DNA of 64,000 nt from Marsupella aquatica. Lineage: Eukaryota > Marchantiophyta. Both the position numbers and the translations under genes were made by a program. Numbering within the stretch: position 1 is the first letter of the stretch; every line of letters starts with the position of its first letter. Below, one piece after another: positions 1-11,205 of the stretch. The stretch covers positions 14,694,001 through 14,758,000 of the forward strand of contig OZ316893.1 in assembly GCA_973895155.1 (NCBI GenBank), read 5' to 3'. The notes beneath the pieces are model-generated. The model made no database searches. It saw nothing but the letters and a program-made list of their open reading frames with translations, and had not been told where the DNA came from.

Positions 1-239
1 AGTCCTTTTTGAAGGAGTGGCAATATCAAATTGATAATTATCTCACTGAATTGAAACTTATCTTTATTCATAACTCAGGAGGTTTCCCTTGCTTGTGTTG
101 TGTTAGTTTATTTAATTTTTCTATAAGGAAAAGTTGAGCTATATAGAGTAAGAGGCTCTAAACCTCTCAAAATTACTATATCATTCAATCTATTCCAATC
201 TGTTCCTAAAAGGATCAAATTCTGAGTTTATAAAGATAT

Positions 240-485
240 TTGGTTACTTTTGTGTTCTTACGGCTTACGACAGGAATCCCATGTCAAGTTGTTGGACTTG
301 GATCTGTAAGATTTCAGATGTTTGATGGTGCTATGAGAACGTTGAGAAATATGAGACATATTCCCACCATGATGAAATTTTTTATTTCACTTGGAGTTTT
401 AGAAGCAAATGGCCATCAATGGAGTTCTGCTAATGGTGTTCTTCAGGTTTCTTTAGGTATTCCCTTAACTTCACATTTCAAGTAA
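240..485 (+). pseudogene. GAG-pre-integrase remnant of copia polyprotein
   Basis: The reading frame contains the pattern VVGLGSVRFQMFDG followed by a 'RHIPTM...SLGVLEANG' stretch. This is the typical segment between protease and integrase in copia polyproteins, the zinc-binding GAG-pre-integrase neighbourhood. There is no start codon and the frame ends at a stop at 483-485. The integrase core that should follow is absent, and the sequence passes within 20 bases to the end of the reverse transcriptase. It is a fragment of the element at 1-1754 and not a host gene. Confidence 0.8.
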
Positions 486-503
486 TCATCGGCTTTCTCT
501 CCT

Positions 504-1201
504 ATGGATGTTGTGGAGAAAGGTCTGATGGCTAAGATTCCTTATGAGAAGACAGTAGGCAGTCTGATGTATTTGATAACTTGTACTAGGCCTGACTTGG
601 CCCTAGCAATGGGCAAGGTTAGTAGATTCATGTCAAATCCAGGGAAGGTACATTGGGAAGCTGTGAAATGGATTCTCAGGTATCTCAAGGGTACACAGGA
701 CTATGGATTACTATTTGATAACAGATCAGATAGAACGTTAGTTGGCTATGTAGATTCTGACTATGGAGGCTGTCTGGATACAAGGAGGTCTACAACTGGT
801 TTGTTTTTACTCTTGGAGGAGGATGTATCAGTTGGAAATTTACCTTGCAAAAGTGTATATCTCAGTCTACTACAGAAGCAGAGTAGGTTGCAGCAGCAAA
901 AGCAGCAAAGGAAGCAATTTGGTTGGATAAGTTGATCGCGGAGATGGATTTAGAGCATGGCAAAATGACTCTAAACTGTGATAGTCAGAGTGCTCTTCAC
1001 TTGGCTGCTAACCAGGTGATGGATAGCAGGGTGAAGCACATTGATATCAGATACCATTTTATCAGGCAAACAGTGTCTGATAAAACTTTTGAGCTAGTCA
1101 AGATTGATGGAAAGCTCAATCCCGCTGATGCCTTTACCAAAGTGATTCCTTTGGAGAGTTTCTCAAGACACCTTGCTACTTTGCAGGTTTTGCAGTTGTA
1201 G
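504..1201 (+). pseudogene. Copia reverse transcriptase C-terminus and RNase H, broken
   Basis: The first frame (504-935) reads through 'KIPYEKTVGSLMYL', 'CTRPDLALAMGKVSRFM' and 'VDSDYGGCLDTRRSTTG', the classic end of copia reverse transcriptase and start of RNase H. The second frame (from about 905 to 1201) continues RNase H with 'CDSQSALHLA', 'KHIDIRYHFIR' and 'NPADAFTK', and ends in TAG. The two frames are offset by a frameshift near 825-845. The expected 'TTEAEY' motif is cut by a TAG near 882. The RNase H acidic residues are still visible, but the gene is not translatable as one chain. Confidence 0.85.
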
Positions 1202-1408
1202 TGCAAGTAGAGTTATTTAACAATGTGTGACTATTTGTATATGGATTACTCATTCCTGTTTGGCTACGGCTTAGTTCTAGTTAACCCTTAGTTAACCCTT
1301 GTGGTTTTTAGGGGGAGACCTGGTTTGGTGATTGTCTAGAACTTCCCGCTGAGGATTCCATATGGTAGCATTTAGTCCAGTCCCCAAGACAAGAGTCAAG
1401 GGGGAGTT

Positions 1409-1754
1409 TGTTAGATATTGCTCTAGTCTTGTGACTCATGAGCTAACCACAGTTAGTCTAACTCGGGTTAGGACTTAGCTAATGTTAGCGGTAGTGCTGT
1501 TGTGCATATAGCCAGGGCTGATGCCAGACCCTGGTGGAACTTAGGCTCATTGTTATGGAGCTAGTTGAGAGATAGGGAGAGCTTGTGCTGTGGATGCTTG
1601 GTATATGGCCGGTCGGCCTAGAGTGCAGTAAAGCTCTTGTGTGTTCCCGTGGACGTAGCCTCATGTGGAGGTGAACCACGTATCTCTCTGTGTCAACTAT
1701 TGTGCGTTGGATGGTTCATGGGCTTGCCGTTGCGAATGTCGTCTATGCTCAACA
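1409..1754 (+). repeat. 3' LTR of the copia element (346 bp)
   Basis: The LTR starts with TGTTAGATATT directly after a G-rich polypurine tract and ends with GCTCAACA, giving the usual TG...CA ends with short inverted TGTT/AACA termini. Its 3' half matches the reverse complement of 14590-14932 closely, including the block around 'TTCCCGTGGACGTAG' and 'GGTGAACCACGTATCTCT'. That second copy supports both boundaries. Confidence 0.85.
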
Positions 1755-2471
1755 TGCAGAAGGAGTTGCCTCTATAAGCATACTAGGAATCCAATAGCAG
1801 CTGTGAATGGCCCTTCAATTGTCGATGCAATACTTGCAAGATGAGTCTCTTCTTCCATAACAGTGTCGACTATTGCAAACAGTTGTGGTGGAATAACACT
1901 AGTGAAGTTTGCGCAAAGATAGAAAGAACCTCAGGATTTCAATAAATCAGTGAACGTACACAATGCAGAAAGTACTTTGAGCCGGATGATAGTATTCCGT
2001 GTAATGCTAAAAGAAGGGATGTCCATAAAGCACTCCACAGCAAAAACTGAGCAATCCTTGGAACATGAAATACTTATCGCAAGAGCAATAACATATCCGC
2101 CAACAGCAACAAAGTATCATCAACGCATCCACCGGCAGCAATCTGGGCACTAAATTGACAGCAGCAGTGCAACCATAGACCTCCCACAGCACATCGACCT
2201 CCCACAACACATTGACCTCGCGCATCGACCAGGAGCACAAATCAACCAGCATCAAAGACAAACACAAGAGCCCTCGTCTTCTTATAAGGGCAACAGATGT
2301 GGAGCACATTATGCCAGCACTGTCCGATCCAGCAGCGCAAGTGCCTGCCAATCTCAGCCCTTCATACAATTTTTACGACCCTATCTACTCCAACATTTGA
2401 ATTTGATCCATCCGGATGACAAGATTGAATCTGCTCCGTCGAAAATTACACAACCAAAAGCCCTTAACGCC
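1755..2471. other. Spacer downstream of the copia element, no gene seen
   Basis: Short open frames exist on both strands, but none shows a recognisable domain, splice-consistent partner or biased composition. The sequence may be host DNA flanking the insertion or part of another decayed element. Confidence 0.4.
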
Positions 2472-2588
2472 AATTAGGGGCTCGGCCCTTCCCATAATGG
2501 GGTAGGGCCTATGCATATGCGTGGGCCCACGGGCCTCCACATATGCTCGACCTTATACCCCATTATGGAGTGGGTAGAGCCCCTTAAT
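2472..2588. repeat. Long imperfect inverted repeat with nested palindrome
   Basis: A perfect 13-bp pair, CCATAATGGGGTA at 2492-2504 and its reverse complement at 2556-2568, lies inside longer imperfect arms (about 2473-2504 and 2556-2588). The loop holds a perfect 12-bp palindrome, CGTGGGCCCACG (2520-2531), and paired CATATG boxes. As RNA or single-stranded DNA it would fold into one large hairpin. It could be a foldback or MITE remnant, or a promoter-proximal LTR structure. No clear target duplication was found. Confidence 0.7.
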
Positions 2589-2991
2589 CCTATACATAAG
2601 GATGGCCTGAGCTGGGGTTCTAGATTGAACCCTCTTCTCTTCCCAGATTGCTCAGAAAAGTTTGTTGGTTACTCTTGTTAGTTCTTATTCACTTTCTGGT
2701 CATAGTATTACAGTTTAGTAATCCTGTTCCGAGTCCATACATTATCTTGTGCATAATTTTTGTCCCAAAAAAGATATTCCCTAGTAAGAGATTGTGGGAA
2801 TAACAAATACAAGAGACATACTAGATGGACCTTTAAATTGAGAAGTGTTACTCAATGAACCCTATGAAGGCGTACAAGATTGACCATTGATTTAAGGTAC
2901 ATCAAAGGTTTGGATCACTCATGGGGTCCATGAAGTAAAGTTTTTCATTTTGTGTCCATCAAGAATATCTGTCTAACAAATACCTCCCAAA
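2589..2991. other. Spacer, nothing recognised
   Basis: The sequence is AT-rich with no coding signal or clear repeat structure. It leads into the 67-bp tandem duplication that follows. Confidence 0.4.
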
Positions 2992-3125
2992 ACGCTTACA
3001 CACTAATTTATGTAACCTAGATTATGAGAATAATAGATAGCTCTTAAAATGGTTAAATACGCTTACACACTAATCTATGTAACCTAGGATTATGAGAATA
3101 GTAGATACCTCTTAAAATGGTTACA
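2992..3125. repeat. 67-bp tandem duplication
   Basis: Two adjacent copies of about 67 bp begin with ACGCTTACACACTAAT (2992-3058 and 3059-3125). They differ at only a few positions, so the duplication is fairly recent. It lies just upstream of the probable promoter of the BTB gene. Confidence 0.85.
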
Positions 3126-3346
3126 TATTCGGAACCTTGCATTCCGTACACAAATTATGTACGAATCCGAAAGATTCCATTGAAAAGCGTCTCGTTGTCC
3201 GGTCTCCAGCAGCGCAACAAAGGGGACGACGCTGAAAGCGACACAGAGGCAGGTGGCGACCCAAAAAGCAAGCAGAAAGCGACACATCGAAAGCGCATCA
3301 CACTAGTGAATTGCCTTTGCTTCACTTCGCTTCGCTTCAGGGGCGG

Positions 3347-3358
3347 CAATATTTTATA
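3347..3358 (+). promoter_or_regulatory. TATA-like element upstream of the BTB gene
   Basis: The sequence ATATTTTATAGA lies about 810 bp upstream of the first in-frame ATG of the BTB-BACK gene, at the point where base composition shifts from AT-rich to GC-rich. This is a positional inference; no transcript evidence is available. Confidence 0.35.
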
Positions 3359-3384
3359 GACCCCCAGTACAGTCCTCGGCGAAG

Positions 3385-4168
3385 GCGCAGCAGCACTCCT
3401 CCGACACAACACAACAGTACAAGTCCGTAGCAGAGCAGAGTAGAGGAGAGCCGAGCCGAGCCGAGCCGAGCCGAACAGAGCAGAGCAGAGCAGAGCAGAG
3501 CCGAGCCGATTCCGAATTTGAGGCTACTTTGCTGGAGCATTGGTACTTCAATTGAAACGACAGCAGCTGCGGCAGCAACTGTCACGATGGGCGGAAGATC
3601 GGCACCGAGGGCCGCCGCGTTGGTTTGGGGATGGTGGCGATGCGATGGAGGAAGGTGCTGGAAGTGTACAGCCGGAATGCCCGGAGGGGCGAGGGGTCTG
3701 TGGTGATGCGGCAATCTGTCATGTCAATTGTGATGGAGCTCATGAGTAATCGTTGCAGGAGGATTGGTGTCGGAGATGGTGACATTGATGTGATTGGCGG
3801 ACGGCTGAGGGTGGAGAACATGGAGATTAGGGCGTGAGAAGAACCTCGGGAACGTCATTTGTTTGGTTAGATTTTTTGTTTGCGAATGTGCTGAATCTAC
3901 ATTCTTGGCTGAATTGATGTGGCGTCTTCTCGGCTCATGAGAGTTGAGATTGAACCGGAGAGTAGTTGAGAGGAAGCAGCTTTTCTACAGGCGATGGTGT
4001 TGTACGGTTTGAGAGGTTTTTAGAATTGAACTGTGCTTCGAGGCTGAAGAGATTCAAAGGGGCAAGGGGCAAACTTCTGGGGAAGCCATTGAGCCGGAAT
4101 GAATTTTAGGGTCCATCACCGGAAATGGAGGAGGGGGTGACTTTGTGCGGCATGAGACTCCGTTGCGA
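3385..4168 (+). other. Probable long 5' leader of the BTB gene with an upstream ORF
   Basis: This GC-rich stretch runs from the TATA-like site to the chosen ATG. It contains a pentanucleotide repeat and a 68-codon open frame starting at ATG 3631 and ending at 3837, which has no recognised domain. If the leader is unspliced, the upstream ORF could dampen translation of the main frame. It could also be a separate small gene, or the leader could contain an intron. Confidence 0.3.
3447..3508. repeat. GAGCC/GAGCA pentamer microsatellite
   Basis: Consecutive GAGCC units switch to GAGCA units and back to GAGCC. It is a short tandem repeat in the putative leader of the BTB gene. Confidence 0.8.
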
Positions 4169-6954
4169 ATGACGGAATTTGGAGGTGCTGAGAGTTCTGG
4201 GGCTGCTAAGCGGCTGAGAGTGGAGGCAGAAGAGGAGGCAGTGGCAGAGGCTGGAGCGGTGCAACATCGGCAAGCCGTGAGGATGGTGAATTTCGAGTTT
4301 GCCTACAATAATCCCCACTTCTCTGACCGACTTCTACATCTGCAAGTTTGCTCTCCGACAGGTGCTCAGGTGCCTCTCTTTGCCATTCCTGCAAATAGTC
4401 TCCACTCTTCCCTACGCCACCTCCCATTCAAAGGGCTCCCTCCATCCCTGTTTTCTATATTGTCTTCACCATACAACAATGTTTGTAGATTCTACTGTAG
4501 GTTCAGGGCGGAGGGGTGAATTTGCTGTTTTATTTGCGGAAGATTCCCCTTTTTTGCTGTGGACTTTCTACATACACAAACTTAGCCATTTACTCGTTAG
4601 TTTCGGGTTGTCAAGGTATCTCACGTTTACTTTCTTTGCAACCTGTACCTTCCAATCAGAGGTCAAGGCTTTGCCATTTTGTGCCTCACCTCATGGAGGT
4701 GACAGAGCAATGAGATCTACCTCAAGCTTGAACTGATCAGTACATTAATTATTGTTCTAGATTTGCGAAGAAAGGGGAATGCATTTCTTAGGGAGAGCAT
4801 ATTGGTCGTTACCAGACGCAACACGACTGATTTCTAAACCTGGCACACTTAAATTCAAGAATTTCCCTCGGGGTCCCTCCAAGGGACCCAGTTGTCTTCT
4901 ACGTGTTCAGCCATTAACGTAACGAGTCAGAGAATGGACGCAGAATAATCGCTCGTCAAATGTACATTTCTGATTTGGAAGATGGATGTGGCATGGTTGA
5001 ATGCCGAATGCAATCAGCAGTAGAAGGGGGAACATGCTCTTTATCCAATGTCAACCCAAAGGATGGAGAGATGCGAACGGTAAATGGGCTCCATGAACAG
5101 TGCTCATAGTTGACACACCCGACTCGCAAATGATTCCAATTTTCTCTGCTTGAAAGTTGATACCTCTGAATGAAAGGTGAAAAAGTTTGAAACCTCTGGG
5201 CAAATAGACCATAACTACACGGGGGCCACTCAGAAAAGTGGCATTTGTACTTGACACAATATATGGCTCGCTTGTCTTAAATTTGTCCCGGTAATACAGC
5301 ATGATCGTGAGTTTGTCAAGTTTTTAAGCTTCGCTACCTGTGCATTGCCTCAATTTTAATCTAGTACTGTTCTTCAATTAAATCCAGGGCCATAAAGGAG
5401 AAGGAGCGGAGAATGTTGAAGAGAAGAAAATGCAGGTTGAAAAGATCCACGTGAGCTCCGTGCTTCTAGCAGCTCACTCGGACTATTTCATGAGGCTCTT
5501 TTCAAACGGAATGAGTGAATCCAGTGGCATTGCAACCGTTCAAATTACTGAAGATGGTAGGGTTTCCGTCAACCATGTCCTGTCTTCTCTCTCGTTTCGT
5601 ATTTCCCGATCTTTTTATGTGGTTTGGTGCTTCGCTTCGGTGGCGGATTTCACATTTTCGCGATCCGCCATTGTATTAATAAGTGTCTGATTCTTTAAGA
5701 TCCGAGGGCTTTGCAGAGAGGCGAGGACTACAAGAGCTTATACGGTATATGTACACTGGCGGTTTGGCAGAACCAGCAGATGCCGAGGCGACTGTGACTT
5801 TATTGGGTTTGGCTGACCGCTTTGCGATCTCATCTTGTATGGAGCCTCTCGCTGAAGCTCTGAAACGATTTCCAAGCAATCTACATGACTGCCTCCTTGT
5901 CTTGGGGCTTCCTGACTCCCTGAAGTTAGACAAAGCGGTACAGCCAGTTGTGGAGCAATGTCGGAACTATCTTGCAAAACAATTTCAGGATGTGATTTTG
6001 AAATTTGAGGACTTCCTCTCTCTCAGCGTTGAGGGCGTGAAAGTTGTGTTGGACAGTGATGCGCTCAATGTATCATATGAGGAGGAGGTGTTTCAGATTC
6101 TGCTTAGGTGGCTTGAGAAGAATTTTCAAGACGTAGAAGAACAAAAGCAAGTGATGGAGGAGATTATAGAGGTGGTGAGGTTTCCTTGGATGACCGGAGA
6201 TTTCCTCGCAGATGTTGTGACACCACATCCACTAATGCAAAGTGCTAAATGCCGTAACCTCATCACGGAGGCTGTGACATTCAAGAGTTTTACTCACTCC
6301 AGACAGCAGCAGATGATCTGGAATAAAACTAATCACAACCGGTATCGTTATCGAAACCTTCTCATCCTGGAAAATTTCTGGGGCCACTCCAAGACTTACA
6401 CTACCAAGCTTAGTGATGACAGCTGCCAGGTCTTCTTTGAGTTTCCTCTTGAGCTGGTTATTTGTACTGGCGAAACTTTTCAGTCAAGACCCTTCTACTT
6501 GGGCAACAAATACCAATTTTATCTGGAGGCTCGGCATGGCCAGGTGAAAACTTCTTACAATCAGCAACTAACGTGCTTCATAAGTTTGGGGATTCCACCT
6601 TGCTGCTCTTTGTTTAAGTCATCTCAATCACGACATTGCACGCTCCATTACAAAATCGCAATGAAGAGAGACTATCCTCAGGGCTATGATGTAAAGCAGA
6701 GTGGTTCCCTTGACCTGACTGCCACAGAGGTCGCCGGGACATGTATTACCTTTACAGACTTCTTCTCAGGTTGGTTTATTGAGCGTGGTTTCAGTTTTCC
6801 TCGATGGAATTTAACCATAAACGGCCCTGTGTTTCTTCGATTGGATCTGAAACTTGTCTTTGAAGATCCGGAGCCCCAACGAGAAGTCACGGATAGAGGG
6901 TTTGAAACTGATGACACACCTTTGGACAAACTTTCAATAACCTCTCAATTTTGA
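4169..6954 (+). CDS. BTB-BACK domain protein, POB1/LRB-like
   Basis: Three exons (4169-4369, 5388-5556, 5717-6954) join in phase to 535 codons, close to the roughly 560 residues of plant POB1/LIGHT-RESPONSE BTB proteins. These act as substrate adaptors of CUL3 ubiquitin ligases, with targets such as phytochrome-interacting factors in Arabidopsis. The BTB fold begins with 'FAYNNPHFSDRLLHLQV' (about residue 42) and continues in exon 2 with 'IHVSSVLLAAHSDYF' and 'LFSNGMSES'. 'ELIRYMYTGG' follows the exon 2/3 joint. A BACK domain covers about residues 160-290 and a POB1-type C-terminal beta-rich domain about 350-510. The start is the first ATG in the exon 1 frame; the open frame upstream has only a GTG. 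The ATG at 5683 is intronic, because acceptor 5716 restores the BTB motif. The acidic, Ala/Glu-rich N-terminus is short compared with Arabidopsis POB1. Confidence 0.88.
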
Positions 6955-8440
6955 GGACTAGACAAAAGCCGATCTTTATCCACGGCTTCTAGTTTTGACT
7001 AGACGTGATGCTTTCTGTATGAGTACCCTGGGTTTGTTATGTAAAGGGTTTGGAATAAGGTTGCGGCTTGAGTTTAGGTATTCGATTAGAATTTAGGGTA
7101 TCTTCTGCTAGTTGGTCTGAAGTCAATTGCATCGATCTTGCATTACATCCGGATACCTCATCATCATTGGCAAATGAAACCGGAGGAGTTTTTGCTCAGG
7201 GTTCTGGTTCTCAGGCTTCACGATGTGCCGTAGGTTCAGCCAAAGCTGACTGGTTTTTGTACCAACTTTTGCCTCGGAGCCATGATCCTTCCATTGCTAG
7301 ATGATGGTAGCAGCATAGATAGTGGGAGATTCTGGAAGTGGATAGTGAGCAACAACTGGACGGCATGGATTCTTTGCAAGCAAGGTATAATCGAGGGGGA
7401 CTAAATATGATGTTGTGACATTTGTCATACATTGGAATTTAGTTTGACCTTGAGAAACGAGAGGGCATTTCACGTCTTCAGAAACTGCCGAATATTTCAA
7501 AAACGAGCCTTAGGGTCTTTTCGATCTTGGTCATTTTGAATTCTCATTTCCACATTCCAGACAACATGCTGGTGGGATTTATTACGTATCACCGTGTGGT
7601 TCTCTTTGCTTTGGTATGGTCTGTTTCTTCTCATTCTTTCCTCCGATGTGTGCTTCTAGTGAAAGCGTGATTTGTTCTTTCTCCAGTTTGCGGGGTTGCA
7701 ACAGGTATGAGTTTCATCGAAATAGATCGACGGTTTAAGCTGTTTTGTGACTTTCAGGGCACACAGAAACTATACATGTTTGAAGAGAGCTACGATCATT
7801 AGCCATACGCCAGGAAATATGCCTCATCCAACACATCTAAAAGTTTGCAAGCTTCACTTCGTACTTCTGATAATACGTAACTATCAAAATCTTCGTCTTT
7901 TCCTGGAGCTTTATGGCATGACAGGGGATCTAATAATTGGTGGCGCATTGTCTTCATATGGGCTGGCTGGTTCCTCCCTGAATTTTATGGATTCATTAAT
8001 ACTACCTAGTACTCATTCAAGTCAAACACAAATAAAGAAACAATGATTGTTGGCTTGATAAGGATCTGACAGTTGTAATGCACTTGAATGGAAAGTAGAA
8101 ATCAAGTGCTATTATTCGAGGCTGGATGGCACTACGGAGACAATCAGCACATATCTAAATTGTCTGTCGCAACCGTTTTCCTTTCAAGATTGGAAAGGCA
8201 AGTTGTTCAATCGGGATTAATTTTGGTTTGTTTTTGTATGAGTGAATTGTATGCTGTTCCATACTTGTGGTGCTTCAGTCTTCCAAGAGGGTTGTAGGGA
8301 CCAATGGAAGGGAGGTAAAACCATACCTATGCAATCTATCCCCAAATGGCGTTACAAGAAAGGAAAGTGTTATGCATGATTGTATCATAGTCGTGGGCTA
8401 GCCAAGCGATATTGCGCGTGGCTTACTGCAAGGGATCGAT
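6955..8440. other. 3' flank of the BTB gene, no further gene seen
   Basis: It probably contains the 3' UTR. Open frames of 60-100 codons occur, for example 7747-8046, but none has a recognisable motif or coding-like composition. Confidence 0.4.
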
Positions 8441-8523
8441 GCCATTTATTTGTGTGATCATCAGTGTCGCCATTTACTTGTGCGATCATCAGTGTCGCCA
8501 TTACTTTTGTGATCATCAGTGTC
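8441..8523. repeat. 28-bp tandem repeat, three copies
   Basis: Three adjacent copies of a 27-28-bp unit share GATCATCAGTGTC (8441-8468, 8469-8496, 8497-8523). The copies differ by a few substitutions and one deletion. No gene context is apparent. Confidence 0.85.
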
Positions 8524-9904
8524 TCAACTGTACCCGTACGACTATAACCTGACTTTGCCTCTAGAAGGTAAATGAGAAGGCTGAACATCTCTCAATGTAA
8601 ACACAGGCAGTTGCCCAAAAGGCTAGAACCCAAGAAGAGGTGCCCAGTCCATACAACTGGCCCGTTGTGTACACAATAGGTGAGAACAAGAGGAATGGGT
8701 GACCACTCTCTAGTATTTCCCGTTTCACTGTCTCTTCCACATCCTGTAAGACCAGAGATCTTACTATGGGGCTTCTCTGGCCAAAATATAAACTCTGGAT
8801 CTGAAAGACGGCTAGAGCTTGAACTGTACACGTCCAGCCTAAACTGGATGAATGCGGCCTTGGCTGAATGTGGTTGCTTTCCACGTGTGGCCCTGGCTGA
8901 ATTGTCCAAGCTTCTCTGGGAAAGCTAATCTGGACCCTCCGTAGTCCACAGTATTTAACAGCAAAAGCATGAGGTTACTATCAGAGAAGTAGCAGATGGT
9001 CAGCCAGGACAAAGTCCACCTTGAATGGTCTGCACCAACTAGAGAAGTTCAATGAAAACAGTGAGTCTTCTCAACAATTCAGAATATTCAAGCTAGGGTA
9101 GTATATACCCGTGCTGCCCCTTTCCATTCCTCTCCCAAATTTTCAGAGAGAATCCACACCACTTCTCAAAACAATTACAAGCCACAAACTACAGGAAATC
9201 AACCTAGAATAGCTGGGATTGGCCTTGCGCTGGACTACTCCTTCAACAAGTGGCTAAAACTCTCAGCAGTCAGCAGAAGCCAGAGCAAAAGCCCTTGTGG
9301 AGTGGTGCATGGCAACTTAATGAATCTCCCACATTTGTCACTTTTACCCTGGTGAATATGCAGGTGGCTTTGAATGGCCCACATTGTTCCGATGTGCATG
9401 TGTACACATGGAGCTCAATTAGAGATTGTAGTATCTAAGATCTGGATGAAACACCTGGAGCAGAATAAGACATTGTGAGACTCTAAGAGATCTGGATGAA
9501 ACACCTCACTTTGTTAGTAAGAACGTCCCCAGGGGGCCATAACACGTCAACAAGTGTCCAGATGGATTTTAACTTCAATAAAGTAGAAATGGTCAACCAA
9601 ATGACGCTTTTTGCATCCCCTTCATCCACTTGGAGCAAACGGATTACTCAAGAACTGTAGAAAAGGCCACCAAAATATGCACCTTTTATTTCCTCCTTCA
9701 ATGGAGGGGACATGGACCTCCAGTGTTTGCTAAAATGCTTGGATATGAATTTTGCAACCTGGATGGACTGAAGCCAAAGCCTCTTTTCTGCTCATATAGC
9801 ACATTTTACACCAACAAGTGAAATGTGCAAGAAAATCTGACAAGATTTATCTTTGGAAATTTACTGGGTTTTTTCTTTCAATGAAATTTGACAATATTAG
9901 GTTC
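8524..9904. other. Spacer, no gene recognised
   Basis: There is no supported coding region. The phrase GATCTGGATGAAACACCT occurs twice about 50 bp apart (near 9438 and 9488), a small direct duplication. Confidence 0.4.
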
Positions 9905-10140
9905 ATTGGAAAGATCTTTCCAAACCAATTCTAACTAACCTCAAACAATCATGAGATTCCCTTGGATATGCAGGGAGATACTTGATGTCAACGTTAGCTC
10001 TCAAAAACTTTTGGAAATGCAAAATATGGGTAGTGAAAGATAGAGTAAATTTAGAAATCATGAAAACAAGAGATATTAGACTGGTTGGAAAGATATTCCA
10101 AGCTTCTAAGAGCCCAAGGAAAGCCAATTCCATTGGATAT
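9905..10140. repeat. Dispersed repeat, copy A
   Basis: The segment with 'GTTAGCTCTCAAAA', 'AGAGTAAATTTAGAAAT', 'AGAGATATTAGAC' and 'CCCAAGGAAAGCCAATTC' corresponds in the same order to 25390-25577. The two copies are clearly related but diverged. It is probably a fragment of an unclassified transposon. Confidence 0.65.
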
Positions 10141-10350
10141 GAAGGGAGAAATTGATTGTCCCCACTAAAACTGGAAATTAGTTTGAGGACCCCTTGGTCA
10201 TGTAAGTTTGATGCTATTCAACAAGTTAGAGCACATGAAGAGTTGCATTTGGGAATATGTTTGAATTGGAGATGGGAGGAAACAAAGAGTAGCTTATTCA
10301 TGGTAGTAGTAGTCCATGCACAAGGTTCCCTTGGTACTCCTATGGTTATA

Positions 10351-10546
10351 CAGTACATGTAACATTCCAATCATAGAGTACATGTAAAATGTTATAGAAG
10401 CCAAACGGTTGCTTTCTTGCTTGTGGTATTCCTTTATCTATAATAGCCAAAAGGCTTCGTATGTTCACTTGGTATTACTCTGCATATACAGTCCATGTAC
10501 CATTCCAATCATAGAGTCCATGCAAATGTCATAGAGACCAAAGGGT
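10351..10546. repeat. Diverged direct repeat pair
   Basis: About 57 bp around 'CATTCCAATCATAGAGT' occurs at 10351-10410 and again at 10490-10546, with more distant echoes between and after them. It looks like an old local tandem duplication in non-coding DNA. Confidence 0.6.
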
Positions 10547-11039
10547 ATTATGTTCCTCTGGACTCCTCTATCCATAGAATGTTATAGAGGCCAATTCAAA
10601 AGGTTTGGTATGTTCCCTTGGTTTCTTATTACCTTTCAACCCATGGTTATTTCCAAAAATATTGCTAATTAAATTGAAAAATCATACCATTTACTGGGAA
10701 ACACTGATATATCAATCAAAACCAACTCAAAGGTTATTTCTTTTACCCCCTTTTCACCCTTTCTTTGTTTATTTGTAATGTTACTTTTTAAATTTCCATT
10801 GTTTTTACGTTGACAAGGTCTAAGTATTTTTCTTTGACTTGCCTCAAACTCATATATTCATGTTTGCTTCTTCTTGCATAACAAACAGTTCTTGGTTATG
10901 ACCAATATGCACATGCTTCCAAAATTTGCTTCTAGGGATTTTGGAAGGAGTTTCCTGTGGGGTGTCGATTAGTGAAGATGTAAAAGAGTTCAAGGTCCAT
11001 GGGGTTACATAGTTCACTGGCTCCATGGGGTTAGATGGC

Positions 11040-11205
11040 TCAGTCGCTCAGTCTATAAGATCAACATTTTGTTAAAACTTTTTGTTTTGAGGGTAATATC
11101 ATGTGAAACCCCATAGAAAGGAAACACTCAGCCACAATATTTGAACCCAAGACCTATCAGTCACAACTCAGTGAGTTACCTCACAGCATGCCTCTGTGGG
11201 GCTTG
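11040..11205 (-). repeat. Possible tRNA-derived SINE fragment
   Basis: On the minus strand, a box-B-like GGGTTCAAAT lies about 25 bp downstream of a box-A-like GAGGTAACTCACTGAG. That is the arrangement of an internal RNA polymerase III promoter. No poly(A) tail, target duplication or second copy was confirmed, so this is only a suggestion. Confidence 0.3.

Larger units (their letters stand above)
1..1754 (+). mobile_element. Ty1/copia retrotransposon, 3' part, internally deleted
   Basis: This is the right-hand end of a copia-type LTR retrotransposon; its left LTR would lie outside the window. In order it shows a GAG-pre-integrase segment, the C-terminal end of the reverse transcriptase joined to RNase H, a purine-rich tract (about 1395-1408) and the 3' LTR. 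Integrase and most of the reverse transcriptase are missing between about 485 and 504. Frameshifts and an in-frame stop break the remaining coding part, so the copy cannot act alone. Positions 1-239 show no readable domain and are probably decayed internal sequence. A solo LTR of the same family sits at 14590-14932. Confidence 0.85.

Noticed and set aside
5683-5716. Apparent start ATG of a 423-codon frame in the BTB gene
   Set aside because: Using acceptor 5716 joins exon 2 in phase and restores the BTB motif, so this stretch is intron.
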